Positions 49,517 to 62,353 of a stretch of 64,000 nucleotides of DNA are shown here, one piece after another. Every line of letters begins with the position of its first letter. Within the stretch, counting starts at the first letter, position 1. The translations under genes and the position numbers were made by a program. The notes beneath the pieces are model-generated. The model worked only from the letters and a program-made list of their open reading frames with translations, was not told the DNA's origin and did not search any database. Location: positions 930,001 through 994,000 of the forward strand of contig NZ_CP022355.1 of assembly GCF_002216855.1 (NCBI RefSeq). Reading direction: 5' to 3'. This DNA comes from Paraphotobacterium marinum (lineage in GTDB: Bacteria > Pseudomonadota > Gammaproteobacteria > Enterobacterales > Vibrionaceae).

Positions 49517-49693
49517 TTTGAACTCCTAAGTTTTTTTTTACTCATCTAATATATATGAACCTAATTCAAAAAAACAATAGAAATTTAAAAAAAATATATT
49601 TGTAATCTTATTTATATAAAATTTAGATTGAAATATAGTCAAAACTAAAGTAAATCTAGTTTGTAACTTATTAATAACTCAAAGGAATGAGCT

Positions 49694-51277
49694 ATGAATT
49701 TAAATTTAAGTGCTAAAAATATATCTGCAGACTTGAGTCATAAAAAAATTCCAGAAAAATACCAATACCTATTTTCTGAAAAATATTTTCTATTTTTAAA
49801 TGCTGTATTGGAGAAGATGGTTTCTGGACATCAAAAATTGATGTTACAAAGAAATAGTCATCTAGAAAATGGATATGATTATGATTTTTTGAAAGAAACT
49901 CAATCAATACGTGAAAGTAATTGGAAAATAAATCCTATTCCAGAAGAATTGCTAAATAGACAAGTAGAAATCACTGGACCAGTTGAAAAGAAAATGATAA
50001 TCAATGCATTAAATTCAAATGTCAAAGTTTTTATGGCTGATTTTGAAGATTCATTTTCTCCAACGTGGGAGAAAGTATTAGCAGGCCAGCACTACTTACG
50101 AGAAGCTAATAATAGAACTATCGATTTCATTGATGATAGAGGCAAACAATATGCACTTAATGAACAGGTAGCGATATTATTCTGTAGAGTGCGAGGTCTT
50201 CACTTAAATGAAAAAAATATTTTTTTTAAAAATGAAGTTATTCCTGGTTGTCTTTTAGACTTTACGATGTATTTTTTTCATAATTATCAAATATTAATTA
50301 ATAAAAAAACCGCACCTTATTTTTATATTCCTAAACTTGAATCTCATGAAGAAGCTAAGTGGTGGAGTGATGTGTTTAAGTTTACTGAAAATTATTTTGG
50401 TTTAGATGAAGGGACTATAAAAGCCACAGTTTTGATAGAAACTTTACCTGCAGTTTTTGAAATGGAAGAAATACTTTATTCATTAAAAGAGCATATAGTT
50501 GCATTAAATTGTGGCAGATGGGACTATATTTTTAGTTTTATAAAAACACAAAGCAATGACCCAACTAAAGTTCTACCTGATAGAAAAAGTGTGACTATGG
50601 ATAAACACTTTTTAAAATCTTATTCAAAGTTATTGGTAAATACTTGTCACAAAAGAGGGGCTCTGGCTATGGGAGGCATGTCAGCCTTTATTCCTTCCAA
50701 AAATCCCGAAGAGAACAAACAAGTAATGTTAAAAATAAAAAATGACAAAATACTCGAAGTTAAAAATGGTCATGATGGAACTTGGATTGCTCATCCTGGT
50801 TTAGCCGAAGTTGCTTTGTCAACATTTAAAACTGCTTTTTCGGATTCTCCTAATCAAATTGGCTTCATGAATAAGTCCTTATCAATTTCAAAAGAGGATT
50901 TGCTAACTCCTTGTTCTGGTCCTAAAACTATGAATGGTTTAATTGAAAATATTTTTGTATCTTTAAACTATTTAGAAGCGTGGTTAATGGGAAATGGTTG
51001 TGTTCCAATAAATGGTTTGATGGAAGATGTTGCAACGGCAGAAATCTCAAGGGCTTCTATTTGGCAATGGATTAAACATAATCAATCTTTAGACTGTGGC
51101 CAGCTTGTAACAAGAAAGTTAGTAAAAGAAATTTTATTAGAACAAAAGCTTTTAATAATAAAAAGTATTGATAGAGTCCACAAATTTGAACAGGCTTCTA
51201 AACTCTTAGAACAATTAATTCTAGATGATGAGTTTGTTCCATTTTTAACTTTATCTGCATATGAATTAATCAATTAA
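49694..51277 (+). CDS. aceB: Malate synthase A
   Basis: Condenses glyoxylate and acetyl-CoA to malate, second step of the glyoxylate shunt. It has 527 residues (E. coli 533). Catalytic-barrel motifs are [49 protein letters not shown] and [11 protein letters not shown], with [12 protein letters not shown] near the active site and [20 protein letters not shown] near the C-terminus. AAGGA precedes the ATG. aceA follows after 22 bases; aceK is absent locally. Confidence 0.98.
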   Translation: MNLNLSAKNISADLSHKKIPEKYQYLFSEKYFLFLNAVLEKMVSGHQKLMLQRNSHLENGYDYDFLKETQSIRESNWKINPIPEELLNRQVEITGPVEKKMIINALNSNVKVFMADFEDSFSPTWEKVLAGQHYLREANNRTIDFIDDRGKQYALNEQVAILFCRVRGLHLNEKNIFFKNEVIPGCLLDFTMYFFHNYQILINKKTAPYFYIPKLESHEEAKWWSDVFKFTENYFGLDEGTIKATVLIETLPAVFEMEEILYSLKEHIVALNCGRWDYIFSFIKTQSNDPTKVLPDRKSVTMDKHFLKSYSKLLVNTCHKRGALAMGGMSAFIPSKNPEENKQVMLKIKNDKILEVKNGHDGTWIAHPGLAEVALSTFKTAFSDSPNQIGFMNKSLSISKEDLLTPCSGPKTMNGLIENIFVSLNYLEAWLMGNGCVPINGLMEDVATAEISRASIWQWIKHNQSLDCGQLVTRKLVKEILLEQKLLIIKSIDRVHKFEQASKLLEQLILDDEFVPFLTLSAYELIN

Positions 51278-51299
51278 ATTAATAATAGAGGGACTTATT

Positions 51300-52607
51300 A
51301 TGATTTCTTATAGAAAAAAACAAATAGAGCAGCTTCAAAATGAATGGTCAACATCTTCACGTTGGAAAAATACTACTAGGCCTTATACAGCAGAAGAAGT
51401 TGTGAAATTGAGGGGTTCACTTGTACCAGAGTTTACCATTGCAGAAAAAGGAGCCCAAAAACTTTGGCAACTTATCAATGGAAAAGCAAAAAAAGGTTAT
51501 GTAAATTGTCTTGGTGCTCTTACAGGAGGACAGGCAGTTCAACAAGCTAAGGCAGGTATTGAAGCGATATATTTATCAGGTTGGCAAGTTGCTGCTGACA
51601 ATAATACAGCAGGTACAATGTACCCAGACCAGTCTCTGTATCCAGTAGATTCTGTTCCAAATGTAGTTAAACGTATTAACAATGCTTTTAGACGCGCAGA
51701 TCAAATCCAATGGTTAAATAATAATGATGAAAATAATGTTGATTATTTTCTTCCCATTGTGGCAGATGCAGAAGCTGGTTTTGGTGGAGTATTAAATGCA
51801 TATGAATTAATGCGTAATATGATAGAAGTTGGTGCCGCAGGTGTTCATTTTGAAGATCAATTAGCTTCCGTAAAAAAATGTGGTCATATGGGAGGTAAAG
51901 TTTTAGTTCCAACACAAGAGGCTGTTCAAAAGCTTATTGCAGCAAGATTAGCTGCCGATGTTTCTGGTACTAGCACATTGGTTATAGCGAGAACAGATGC
52001 TAATGCAGCAGATTTGTTAACTTCAGATTCAGATCCCTATGACCAAGAATTTATTCTTGGACAAAGAACAAAAGAAGGGTTTTATAAAGTTAAAGCTGGG
52101 ATTAATCAGGCAATATCTCGTGGATTGGCATATGCACCATATGCAGATTTAGTTTGGTGTGAAACTGCTACTCCTTGTCTAAAAGAAGCAAAAATATTTG
52201 CTGAGGCAATTTTAGATAAATATCCTGAACAAAAATTAGCTTATAATTGTTCGCCTTCGTTTAACTGGAGTAAAAATTTAGATGCTCACACAATTGCTAA
52301 GTTTCAGCAAGAGCTGGCAGATATGGGGTATACATACCAATTTATAACCTTAGCAGGTATCCATAATATGTGGTATAACATGTTTGATCTTGCTCATTCG
52401 TATGCTCAGGGAGAGGGTATGAAGCATTATGTTGAAAAAGTACAGCAACAAGAGTTTGATGCTAAAAGTAGAGGTTATACTTTTTCAGCGCACCAACAGG
52501 AGGTGGGAACAGGTTATTTTGATGTTATGACAAATATTATTCAAGGAGGAAATTCTTCGGTAACAGCTCTTAAGGGATCGACTGAAGAACAACAGTTCAA
52601 TGATTAA
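51300..52607 (+). CDS. aceA: Isocitrate lyase
   Basis: Splits isocitrate to succinate and glyoxylate, first step of the glyoxylate shunt, allowing growth on acetate or fatty acids. It has 435 residues (E. coli 434). The catalytic loop [16 protein letters not shown] with its Cys near residue 200 is intact, as are [30 protein letters not shown] and YNCSPSFNW. The order aceB-aceA without aceK matches vibrios as I recall. Confidence 0.98.
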   Translation: MISYRKKQIEQLQNEWSTSSRWKNTTRPYTAEEVVKLRGSLVPEFTIAEKGAQKLWQLINGKAKKGYVNCLGALTGGQAVQQAKAGIEAIYLSGWQVAADNNTAGTMYPDQSLYPVDSVPNVVKRINNAFRRADQIQWLNNNDENNVDYFLPIVADAEAGFGGVLNAYELMRNMIEVGAAGVHFEDQLASVKKCGHMGGKVLVPTQEAVQKLIAARLAADVSGTSTLVIARTDANAADLLTSDSDPYDQEFILGQRTKEGFYKVKAGINQAISRGLAYAPYADLVWCETATPCLKEAKIFAEAILDKYPEQKLAYNCSPSFNWSKNLDAHTIAKFQQELADMGYTYQFITLAGIHNMWYNMFDLAHSYAQGEGMKHYVEKVQQQEFDAKSRGYTFSAHQQEVGTGYFDVMTNIIQGGNSSVTALKGSTEEQQFND

Positions 52608-52632
52608 CTATATCTAATCCAACTTTAAAAAC

Positions 52633-52660
52633 TTGACGCTACACTTTTGTCCTCTATACT
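52633..52660 (+). promoter_or_regulatory. Sigma-70 promoter for queA-tgt-yajC
   Basis: TTGACG (52633-52638), a 16-base spacer and TATACT (52655-52660), 28 bases upstream of the queA GTG. Near-consensus in both boxes. Confidence 0.75.
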
Positions 52661-52687
52661 ATTCGTTCTTGACATAGAGAGGTTAAA

Positions 52688-54884
<2,197 letters not shown>

Positions 54885-54897
54885 AAAAGAGGATTTT

Positions 54898-55236
54898 ATG
54901 AGTTTTATAAATACTGCATACGCTGATTCTGCTGCTGGCGCGACACAACAAGGTGGCGGAATGCAATTAATTTTAATGCTTGTTGTTTTTGCAGCGATTT
55001 TTTACTTTATGATTTACAGACCACAAGCTAAAAAGGCCAAACAGCATCGTGAATTAATGTCTTCACTGAGTAAAGGAGAAGAGGTTTTAACGAATGGTGG
55101 TCTTGTTGGAAAAATTCAGAAAGTATCTGAAGGTAATGAGTATATTGTGATCGCACTTAATGATACAACTGAAGTCACAATTAAAAGAGACTTTATCACC
55201 TCTGTGCTTCCAAAAGGAACAATACAATCTCTTTAA
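54898..55236 (+). CDS. yajC: Preprotein translocase accessory subunit YajC
   Basis: Small inner-membrane protein of the Sec holo-translocon. It has 112 residues (E. coli 110). One membrane helix (MQLILMLVVFAAIFYFMIY) is followed by RPQAKKAKQHRELMSSLSKGEEVLTNGG and a short beta domain, all family-typical. In E. coli and vibrios secD and secF come next; here a terminator and suhB follow instead. Confidence 0.96.
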   Translation: MSFINTAYADSAAGATQQGGGMQLILMLVVFAAIFYFMIYRPQAKKAKQHRELMSSLSKGEEVLTNGGLVGKIQKVSEGNEYIVIALNDTTEVTIKRDFITSVLPKGTIQSL

Positions 55237-55304
55237 CAACTTTTGCTTATTAAAAGTTTGTTTCATTAACAGATGTTTAAAGATTTTTGTTGTTGAAAAG
55301 TATG

Positions 55305-55339
55305 AAAAAAAGAGTTCTGTTATACAGAACTCTTTTTTT
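55305..55339. terminator. Strong bidirectional terminator after yajC
   Basis: A 16-pair perfect stem: seven A plus GAGTTCTGT (55305-55320), loop TAT, ACAGAACTC plus seven T (55324-55339). Functional in either direction. It lies 69 bases after yajC; the rest of the 211-base gap before the suhB stop shows no gene. Confidence 0.93.
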
Positions 55340-55447
55340 AAAGAAAAATCAAAAGCTAATATTTAAATTTATTGTAATCAACGATTTCAACTAAACTTAT
55401 AATAATGTAGTGCAATCACGAGATTAACTACATTGTTTAAATTGAGA

Positions 55448-56203
55448 TTATGCTAAATTTTTTAATATTTCCCTAAGTAACTTAACATTTGAACAAACTA
55501 TATTGCCTGTTTTTAAATATTGTGCGGATCCGTTGAAGTCTGTGCATATTGCGCCAGCCTCACGAGCAATTAGTTCACCAGCTGCTATATCCCACGGTTT
55601 TAACCCATTTTCTATATATCCATCTGTTCTACCTGATGCTACATAGCATAAATCAAGTGCTGCTGAGCCCAGTCTTCGAATATCGTAAGATTCAGAAATG
55701 ATTTTTTCTGAATAATTGTTAGAGTCTTTTCTGGAACCAATTGAAATTAAAGCTGATGTCAACTGAGGTACAGAGCTAATTCTAATTCTTTGATCATTTA
55801 ATTTTGAGCCAGTTCCTCTAATAGAAGAGAAAAGTTCATTTTTTACAGGGTCATAAACAACACCAATTTCTGTTCGTCCTTTAACTTGAAGAGCTATTGA
55901 AACACTAAAATGTGGGATATCTCTAATGAAATTAAATGTACCATCTAAAGGATCGATAATCCATCTATATTCGGTATTACTACCATTATGAACACCTGTT
56001 TCTTCACCAGTGAAGCTATGATCGGGGTAAGCTTTTTTGATAGTTTCAATAATTAATTCTTCACAGTATAAATCAATATTTGTAACAAAATCATTTTTAC
56101 CTTTTTGTTTCACTTCAATAGATTTTTTATTTTCAAGTGAACTTGAAATTGCATTTCCTGCTAGTCTAGCAGCACGAATAGCAATGTTGAGCATTGGTTG
56201 CAT
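55448..56203 (-). CDS. suhB: Inositol-1-monophosphatase SuhB
   Basis: Mg-dependent inositol monophosphatase; in E. coli SuhB also joins the rRNA antitermination complex. It has 251 residues (E. coli 267) if started at the ATG 56203, seven bases after GGAG; in-frame ATGs at 56218 and 56206 exist but MQPMLNIAIRAARLAGN aligns best. Metal and substrate motifs are GEETG, IDPLDGTFNF and PWDIAAGELIAREAGA. Somewhat short at the C-terminus. Divergent from trmJ. Confidence 0.95.
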   Translation of the reverse strand: MQPMLNIAIRAARLAGNAISSSLENKKSIEVKQKGKNDFVTNIDLYCEELIIETIKKAYPDHSFTGEETGVHNGSNTEYRWIIDPLDGTFNFIRDIPHFSVSIALQVKGRTEIGVVYDPVKNELFSSIRGTGSKLNDQRIRISSVPQLTSALISIGSRKDSNNYSEKIISESYDIRRLGSAALDLCYVASGRTDGYIENGLKPWDIAAGELIAREAGAICTDFNGSAQYLKTGNIVCSNVKLLREILKNLA

Positions 56204-56339
56204 CATATATCTCCACAAATTTTAAAGAACAGTTTATTATAGTATGAAAAGCTATTCATGCAAACATAATAATACTTTATTGTTGTCTTTTCTGATATGA
56301 TGACTATCAATTAAATAATTGAAAAATAAGTCTATAAAA

Positions 56340-57059
56340 ATGTTAGAAAATGTAAAAATTGTACTTGTTAATACATCGCACTCTGGAAATATTGGGTCCG
56401 TGGCTAGAGCGATGAAAGTTATGGGATTGAAAAGTTTATTTTTAGTCAATCCTTTATGTGAAATTGATGATAAAACGAAAGCTCTTGCTTCTAGTGCAAA
56501 TGATATTGCTAACAATGCTGTAAAGTTCGAGTCTCTAAAAGATGCGGTTCAAGATTGTCATTTAGTTGTAGGTGCAAGTGCCCGAAGTAGAAACATGCAA
56601 TGGCCTCTCTTAGAGCCTTCTAGCTTGGCTGAAAAAACTATGAACCTGATTAATCAAGATAAAAAAGTGGCAATAGTATTTGGCAATGAACGTGTTGGTT
56701 TAACTAATGAAGAAATAGAGCATTGTAATTATCAGATGATTATACCGGCAAATCCAGAATATAGTTCATTAAACTTAGCAATGGCGGTTCAAATTACATC
56801 ATACGAACTTTGGAAATCATACATTTCTAACTCAAAGGATAAAGTTGCAGATAATAATTTACAAGCTTCAAACCAAGAATTTAATATGTTATTTGAACAT
56901 CTGATCAGTACATTAGATGATGTTGGTTTTTTGCAAAAATCTCAAGGGAATACAATTCAATCAAAACTAAAAAAAATTTTTATAAAAGCAAACTTAGAAG
57001 AGCAAGAAGTGAACATTTTAAGAGGTGTGTTATCTTCAATTAATAAATTTACAAAATAA
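56340..57059 (+). CDS. trmJ: tRNA (cytidine/uridine-2'-O)-methyltransferase TrmJ
   Basis: SPOUT-class SAM-dependent methylation of the ribose at position 32 of tRNAs. The ATG at 56340 gives MLENVKIVLVNTSHSGNIGS and 239 residues (E. coli 246). Knot motifs: GNIGSVARAMKVMG, VVGASARSR, AIVFGNERVGLTNEE, IPANPEYSSLNLAMAVQI. The suhB/trmJ/iscR neighbourhood is conserved in enterics and vibrios. An upstream TTG (56319) is in frame but lacks support. Confidence 0.96.
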   Translation: MLENVKIVLVNTSHSGNIGSVARAMKVMGLKSLFLVNPLCEIDDKTKALASSANDIANNAVKFESLKDAVQDCHLVVGASARSRNMQWPLLEPSSLAEKTMNLINQDKKVAIVFGNERVGLTNEEIEHCNYQMIIPANPEYSSLNLAMAVQITSYELWKSYISNSKDKVADNNLQASNQEFNMLFEHLISTLDDVGFLQKSQGNTIQSKLKKIFIKANLEEQEVNILRGVLSSINKFTK

Positions 57060-57081
57060 GTTACAATTTATAACATAAAGA

Positions 57082-57113
57082 ATACTTGATTAATTTAGTC
57101 AGGAATGTAAAAT
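57082..57113 (+). promoter_or_regulatory. iscR promoter with a type 1 IscR site
   Basis: ATACTTGATTAATTTAGTC then AGGAAT (57082-57106) fits the type 1 IscR consensus ATASYYGACTRWWWYAGTCRRSTAT closely. TTGATT (57086-57091) and TAAAAT (57108-57113), 16 bases apart, form a promoter overlapped by it. Feedback repression of the isc operon by cluster-loaded IscR is predicted. Confidence 0.8.
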
Positions 57114-57145
57114 ATATGTAATAATTAGTATTACTGGGTCGAACA

Positions 57146-57613
57146 ATGAAATTGACAACAAAAGCGAGATATGCAGTTACAGCGATGTTGGATTTAGCGA
57201 TGCATTGTTCTAACAATGACACTGCCATAACATTATCTGATATTGCTGAAAGGCAAGATATTTCTTTGTCATATCTTGAACAACTATTTTCAAAACTAAG
57301 AAGAGCAGGTTTAGTAAATAGTATTAGAGGACCTAGAGGTGGTTATGTACTTTCTAAAAGTCCAGATTTAATAGATATTGCTCAAATAATTGATGCTGTC
57401 GAAGAGTCTGTTGATGTGACTAAATGTTTGGGAGGCTCTGATTGTCAATCAGGAAAAATGTGCTTAACGCACTCACTCTGGGATGCACTTAGTCAAAAAA
57501 TAAAGACTTTTTTAGAAGAAGTAACACTAGCTGAATTAATCCTAAATAGGGATAAATCACATTTTTTTACTGATAATTTAACAAAAAACCAAATAAACAC
57601 GAAAACTTTATAG
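57146..57613 (+). CDS. iscR: Iron-sulfur cluster regulator IscR
   Basis: Rrf2-family regulator that senses 2Fe-2S supply. It has 155 residues (E. coli 162). The winged helix has MKLTTKARYAVTAMLDLA and ISLSYLEQLFSKLRRAGLV then VRGPRGGY-like SIRGPRGGYVLS. The cluster ligands appear as CLGGSDCQSGKMC with His following (LTHSLW). First gene of the isc operon, 22 bases before iscS. Confidence 0.98.
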   Translation: MKLTTKARYAVTAMLDLAMHCSNNDTAITLSDIAERQDISLSYLEQLFSKLRRAGLVNSIRGPRGGYVLSKSPDLIDIAQIIDAVEESVDVTKCLGGSDCQSGKMCLTHSLWDALSQKIKTFLEEVTLAELILNRDKSHFFTDNLTKNQINTKTL

Positions 57614-57635
57614 TTTGAATTTTCGGAGATAATAG

Positions 57636-58850
57636 ATGAAATTGCCAATATATCTTGATTATAATGCGACAACTCCTGTTGATCCAAGAGTTGCCGAAAA
57701 AATGAAAGAGTACCTTACTATAGATGGATGTTTTGGAAACCCATCTTCACGTTCACATAAATTCGGATGGCAAGCAGAAGAAGCTGTTGATCATGCAAGA
57801 GAACAAATTGCGAATTTGTTAAACGCTGATCCAAGAGAAATAGTATTCACCTCTGGTGCTACTGAATCTGACAATTTAGCTATAAAGGGAGTAGCAGGCT
57901 TCTATAAGAAAAAAGGTAAGCATATAATTACTTTAAAAACTGAACATAAGGCGGTTTTAGATACTTGTCGCCAGTTAGAAAGAGAAGGTTACGAAGTTAC
58001 GTATTTAAGCCCCGAATCTAATGGCTTACTTGATTTAAATAAATTCAAGGATGCTATCAGAGAAGATACTATTTTAGCGTCTATTATGCATGTAAATAGT
58101 GAGATTGGTGTTATTCAGGATATTGCTACTATTGGTGATATATGTCGAGATAAAGGTATCTTATTTCACGTAGATGCTGCTCAATCTGCAGGTAAACTTC
58201 CGATTGATGTGAAAGAAATGAAAATAGATTTACTATCCATTTCTGGTCACAAAATATATGGACCAAAAGGAATCGGTTGTTTGTATGTTAGAAGGAAGCC
58301 TAGAGTGAGACTTGAAGCTCAGATTCACGGGGGAGGACATGAGCGTGGTATGCGATCTGGCACCCTAGCAGTTCATCAAATTGTTGGTTTTGGTGAAGCC
58401 TGTGAAATAGCAATGAATGAAATGGAACAAGATCATCAACACACTTTAATGTTAAGGACTAGATTACTTGATGGCTTGAAAGGTATAGATGCAATGCATA
58501 TTAATGGTGATTTAGAGCAGAGGATTTCTACCAACATTAATATTAGTTTTGAGTTTGTTGAAGGTGAGTCATTACTCATGGCATTGAAAGACTTAGCAGT
58601 ATCTTCAGGTTCAGCTTGTACATCTGCTAGTTTGGAGCCATCTTATGTTTTAAGAGCAATTGGAAGAAATGATGAGTTAGCGCATAGTTCTATAAGATTT
58701 GGTTTTGGTCGATTTACTACAAAAGAAGATGTTGATTTTGCGATTTCCAAAATTAGCGATGCAGTTAATAAACTCAGACAAATGTCACCACTTTGGGAAA
58801 TGCATAATGAAGGCATAGATTTAAATACAGTAGAGTGGTCTCATCATTAA
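57636..58850 (+). CDS. iscS: Cysteine desulfurase IscS
   Basis: PLP enzyme that supplies sulfur for Fe-S clusters and tRNA thiolation. It has 404 residues, as in E. coli. PLP motifs: [25 protein letters not shown] and the Lys in [13 protein letters not shown]; the active-site Cys loop is [17 protein letters not shown]. The C-terminus [19 protein letters not shown] matches the group I enzyme exactly in layout. Confidence 0.99.
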   Translation: MKLPIYLDYNATTPVDPRVAEKMKEYLTIDGCFGNPSSRSHKFGWQAEEAVDHAREQIANLLNADPREIVFTSGATESDNLAIKGVAGFYKKKGKHIITLKTEHKAVLDTCRQLEREGYEVTYLSPESNGLLDLNKFKDAIREDTILASIMHVNSEIGVIQDIATIGDICRDKGILFHVDAAQSAGKLPIDVKEMKIDLLSISGHKIYGPKGIGCLYVRRKPRVRLEAQIHGGGHERGMRSGTLAVHQIVGFGEACEIAMNEMEQDHQHTLMLRTRLLDGLKGIDAMHINGDLEQRISTNINISFEFVEGESLLMALKDLAVSSGSACTSASLEPSYVLRAIGRNDELAHSSIRFGFGRFTTKEDVDFAISKISDAVNKLRQMSPLWEMHNEGIDLNTVEWSHH

Positions 58851-58871
58851 TTAGAATTTTAGAGGTAAATT

Positions 58872-59255
58872 ATGTCATATAGTAAAAAAGTATTGGATCA
58901 TTATGAGAATCCTAGAAACGTTGGATCAATGGATAAAAATGACCCTAACGTTGGTAGTGGTATGGTTGGTGCGCCAGCATGTGGTGATGTCATGAAGCTT
59001 CAAATTAAGGTTAATGATGCAGGTATCATTGAAGATGCTAAATTCAAAACTTATGGTTGCGGCTCAGCGATAGCATCAAGCTCTTTAGTTACAGAGTGGG
59101 TCAAAGGCAAGTCTATTGAAGAAGCCGAATCTTTGAAAAACTCTGCAATTGCAGAAGAACTAGAACTGCCGCCAGTTAAAGTTCACTGTTCAATATTAGC
59201 AGAAGATGCTATCAAAGCAGCAGTCAAAGACTACAAAAATAAAAAAAACAGCTAG
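58872..59255 (+). CDS. iscU: Fe-S cluster scaffold IscU
   Basis: Scaffold on which 2Fe-2S clusters are assembled. It has 127 residues (E. coli 128). The three Cys ligands lie in GAPACGDVMKLQ, TYGCGSAIASS and KVHCSILAEDAI, and the chaperone-recognition motif LPPVK for HscA is intact. 21 bases after iscS. Confidence 0.99.
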   Translation: MSYSKKVLDHYENPRNVGSMDKNDPNVGSGMVGAPACGDVMKLQIKVNDAGIIEDAKFKTYGCGSAIASSSLVTEWVKGKSIEEAESLKNSAIAEELELPPVKVHCSILAEDAIKAAVKDYKNKKNS

Positions 59256-59271
59256 GTTTGTAAGGTAAAAT

Positions 59272-59595
59272 ATGTCAATAACTTTAACTGATAACGCTGC
59301 TAGTCGAATCTCCTCTTTTTTAGAGGATAGAGGCAAGGGTATTGGACTTCGCTTAGGTATCAAAACTCATGGCTGTTCGGGTATGGCTTATATTCTAGAG
59401 TTTGTAGATGAAACCGACGAATATGACAATATTTTCGAAGTCAAAGGTCTCAAAATAATCGTTGACGATAAAAGTCTTGTATATATAGATGGCACCGAAT
59501 TGGATTTTCGTAAGGAAGGATTGAATGAGGGTTTCGTTTTCAACAATCCGAATGCATCTGGCGAATGTGGGTGTGGTGAGAGTTTTACTGTTTAA
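59272..59595 (+). CDS. iscA: A-type Fe-S carrier IscA
   Basis: Carrier that passes clusters or iron to target proteins. It has 107 residues, as in E. coli. The three conserved Cys are in THGCSGMAY and GECGCGESF. Position between iscU and hscB is canonical. Confidence 0.98.
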   Translation: MSITLTDNAASRISSFLEDRGKGIGLRLGIKTHGCSGMAYILEFVDETDEYDNIFEVKGLKIIVDDKSLVYIDGTELDFRKEGLNEGFVFNNPNASGECGCGESFTV

Positions 59596-59613
59596 TTAAT
59601 ATTATTGAGTATT

Positions 59614-60126
59614 ATGAATTATTTTAAATTATTCGACATTGAACAAAGTTTTGATGTCGATTTATCAACACTTCAAAAAAAGTATTTCAACCTTCAAAAC
59701 ACTTTCCACCCTGATAAATATAGCACTGCATCAAGCAGAGATAAATTGTTAGTTCTTCAAAAAACCTCAGAGATCAATGACGCATACAATGTTTTGAAAA
59801 ACCCAATTTCGAGGGCTGAACATTTACTAAATATAAATGGAATACATTTTGATTCCAATAAAACTATTGCTGACGATACTTTTTTATTTGAGCAAATGGA
59901 GCTTCGTGAGACAATAGAGGAAGTATCTAATGACATTGAAAATATGCAAAATAAACTTGAGGAATTATCTCAATATGTAGATGCAAAATATAACAAAATT
60001 CTTGAACAATTAAATGAATTAATAGGCATCGAAAATTGGAATCAGGTTTTTTTGGAAGTACAGAAACTAAAGTTTTATTCGAAGTTAGTTACTGAGATTG
60101 AAGATCTTGAAGATAAGATTATTTAA
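59614..60126 (+). CDS. hscB: J-domain co-chaperone HscB
   Basis: Delivers IscU to HscA. The ATG at 59614 gives MNYFKLFDIEQSF and 170 residues (E. coli 171); an upstream in-frame TTG at 59605 is less likely. The J domain has HPDKYS, and the C-terminal helical bundle (FLFEQMELRETIEEV) carries the IscU-binding face. Overall divergence is higher than for its isc neighbours, as is common for this protein. Confidence 0.95.
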   Translation: MNYFKLFDIEQSFDVDLSTLQKKYFNLQNTFHPDKYSTASSRDKLLVLQKTSEINDAYNVLKNPISRAEHLLNINGIHFDSNKTIADDTFLFEQMELRETIEEVSNDIENMQNKLEELSQYVDAKYNKILEQLNELIGIENWNQVFLEVQKLKFYSKLVTEIEDLEDKII

Positions 60127-60140
60127 ATATTAGGAAAATT

Positions 60141-61997
60141 ATGGGATTACTACAAATATCTGAACCAGGCCAACAAAATGCAACAAAATTTAAACAAAAA
60201 ATTGCTGTGGGTATTGACCTCGGGACTACTAATTCTTTGGTAGCAAAAGTTTTCAATGATCGTCCTGAAATTATTGAAAGTGATGATAAACAAAACACAA
60301 CAAGGTCAGTGGTTTACTATGGTGTTGAAGACGTGAAAGTTGGTAATGAGGCGCTAAAGTACAACGAGTCGGATCCTTTAAACACAATTGTTTCAGTGAA
60401 ACGATTCATGGGTTGTTCCAAAGCAGAAATCAATAATACAGCGGCATTGTCCTATAACTTAAAATTTAGTGATTCGGGTCTTCCTTCTTTTGTAACAAAT
60501 CAAGGCATTAAAAACCCAGTTCAAGTATCATCGGATATCTTAAAACATCTGATAAATACAGCTGAAAATCAACTAAATAAAAATATTGAAGGTGCTGTAA
60601 TTACAGTACCAGCTTATTTTGATGATACTCAAAGAGCTTGTACAAAAAAAGCAGCTGAACTTGCTGGAATCAATGTGTTAAGGCTTTTAAATGAACCTAC
60701 AGCAGCTGCGATTGCTTATGGTTTGGATACCAAAAGTGAAGGAAATATTCTAGTTTATGATTTAGGTGGCGGTACTTTTGATGTATCCATTCTTAGATTG
60801 CATAAAGGTGTTTTTGAGGTTCTTGCAACAGGTGGTAATTCAAGTTTAGGTGGAGATGACTTTGATGATTTAGTTGTCAACTGGCTTTTAAATAAACTTG
60901 ATATAGATAAGAGTAACTTATCAAGCTCAGAAGTTAGAAAAATTGTTAATTTGTCAACTAAAGCAAAAGAACAGCTTTCACACACAAATGAATTTACATT
61001 TAATATTTTTGACAAAAATATAATTTTCACAAGATCAGACTTTAATTCGCTAATTATGCCTTTAATAAAAAAGACTTTATCTTCTTGTAAAAAAGTCCTC
61101 AGAGATTCTCAATTAAAGGCACAAGATATATCTAGTATTGTTATGGTTGGTGGGTCTACAAGAGTTCCTCTAGTTTTAAGCGAAGTGGAGTCGTTTTTTA
61201 ATTCAAAGCCACTTTCAAATATAAATCCTGATGAGGTAGTTGCACTTGGTGCGGCAATTCAAGCCAATGTTTTGATTGGTAATAAGTCTGATAATGAGAT
61301 GGTCCTTTTAGACGTTATACCTCTATCTCTAGGTGTTGAGACTATGGGTGGCATGGTTGAAAAAATTATTTCTCGAAACACAACAATACCAATTGCTCGT
61401 GCTCAAGAATTTACAACATTTAAAGATGGGCAGACAGCAATGTCTATACATGTACTTCAGGGCGAAAGAGAAATGAGTGCTGACTGTCGTTCTTTAGCTA
61501 AGTTTTCTTTTAAGGAAATACCTCCAATGGTTGCTGGTGCCGCAAAAATCCAAGTTACATTCAAAGTCGATGCTGATGGTTTATTATCAGTTAGTGCTAA
61601 AGAATTAACTACTGGGAGGGAATCAAGTATTGAAGTTAAGCCATCTTATGGCTTAAACGAAAATGAAATTGCGAGTATGATTAAGGAATCGATGTCAAAT
61701 GCTAAGATTGATCGAGATGCAAGAGCTTTGGCAGAACAAAAAGTAGAAGCTGAGAGAGTACTTGAGGGATTGATAAGTGCATTAAAAAAAGATGGTGATG
61801 CATTATTGACAGCAAATGAAAGAAATAATTTAGAGTCATCCATGATGCTGTTATATAAATCATTATCTGGTCAAGATATCAAAGAGATAAAACGTTTAAT
61901 CAAACAAACTGATGAATTAAGCCAAGATTTTGCTGCCAGAAGAATGAATCAGTCAATAAAATCTGCTTTAACTGGAAAATCAATAGACGAGATTTAA
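60141..61997 (+). CDS. hscA: Fe-S assembly chaperone HscA
   Basis: Specialised Hsp70 that drives cluster release from IscU. It has 618 residues (E. coli 616). ATPase motifs: [50 protein letters not shown]; linker VLLDVIPLSLGVETMGG; substrate domain for the LPPVK peptide. It lacks the acidic EEVK tail of DnaK, as expected. Confidence 0.98.
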   Translation: MGLLQISEPGQQNATKFKQKIAVGIDLGTTNSLVAKVFNDRPEIIESDDKQNTTRSVVYYGVEDVKVGNEALKYNESDPLNTIVSVKRFMGCSKAEINNTAALSYNLKFSDSGLPSFVTNQGIKNPVQVSSDILKHLINTAENQLNKNIEGAVITVPAYFDDTQRACTKKAAELAGINVLRLLNEPTAAAIAYGLDTKSEGNILVYDLGGGTFDVSILRLHKGVFEVLATGGNSSLGGDDFDDLVVNWLLNKLDIDKSNLSSSEVRKIVNLSTKAKEQLSHTNEFTFNIFDKNIIFTRSDFNSLIMPLIKKTLSSCKKVLRDSQLKAQDISSIVMVGGSTRVPLVLSEVESFFNSKPLSNINPDEVVALGAAIQANVLIGNKSDNEMVLLDVIPLSLGVETMGGMVEKIISRNTTIPIARAQEFTTFKDGQTAMSIHVLQGEREMSADCRSLAKFSFKEIPPMVAGAAKIQVTFKVDADGLLSVSAKELTTGRESSIEVKPSYGLNENEIASMIKESMSNAKIDRDARALAEQKVEAERVLEGLISALKKDGDALLTANERNNLESSMMLLYKSLSGQDIKEIKRLIKQTDELSQDFAARRMNQSIKSALTGKSIDEI

Positions 61998-62000
61998 GAA

Positions 62001-62339
62001 ATGCCAAAAATAAAAATATTACCTCACGAAGAACTTTGTCCTATGGGTGCTGAATTAGATGCGAATAAAGGAGACACTGTTCTTGATGTGGTTTTGAAAA
62101 ATGGGATTAAGTTAGAACATGCTTGTGAAAAATCTTGTGCATGTACTACTTGTCATGTCATTATTAAAAAAGGTTTTGATTCACTAGAGGAAAGTAGTGA
62201 GCTTGAAGATGATATGCTTGATAAAGCGTGGGGACTTGAACCAGAATCAAGACTTGGTTGTCAAGCTAAAATAGAGGATCAAGACTTAACAGTCGAAATC
62301 CCCAAATATACAATAAATTTAGCCGCAGAAAATCATTAA
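62001..62339 (+). CDS. fdx: 2Fe-2S ferredoxin
   Basis: Adrenodoxin-type ferredoxin that supplies electrons to cluster assembly. It has 112 residues (E. coli 111). Ligands in CEKSCACTTCHVI and the distal RLGCQAKI. The N-terminal PKIKILPHEELCPMGAEL is family-typical. Three bases after hscA. Confidence 0.98.
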   Translation: MPKIKILPHEELCPMGAELDANKGDTVLDVVLKNGIKLEHACEKSCACTTCHVIIKKGFDSLEESSELEDDMLDKAWGLEPESRLGCQAKIEDQDLTVEIPKYTINLAAENH

Positions 62340-62353
62340 AAAGGAGCATACTG

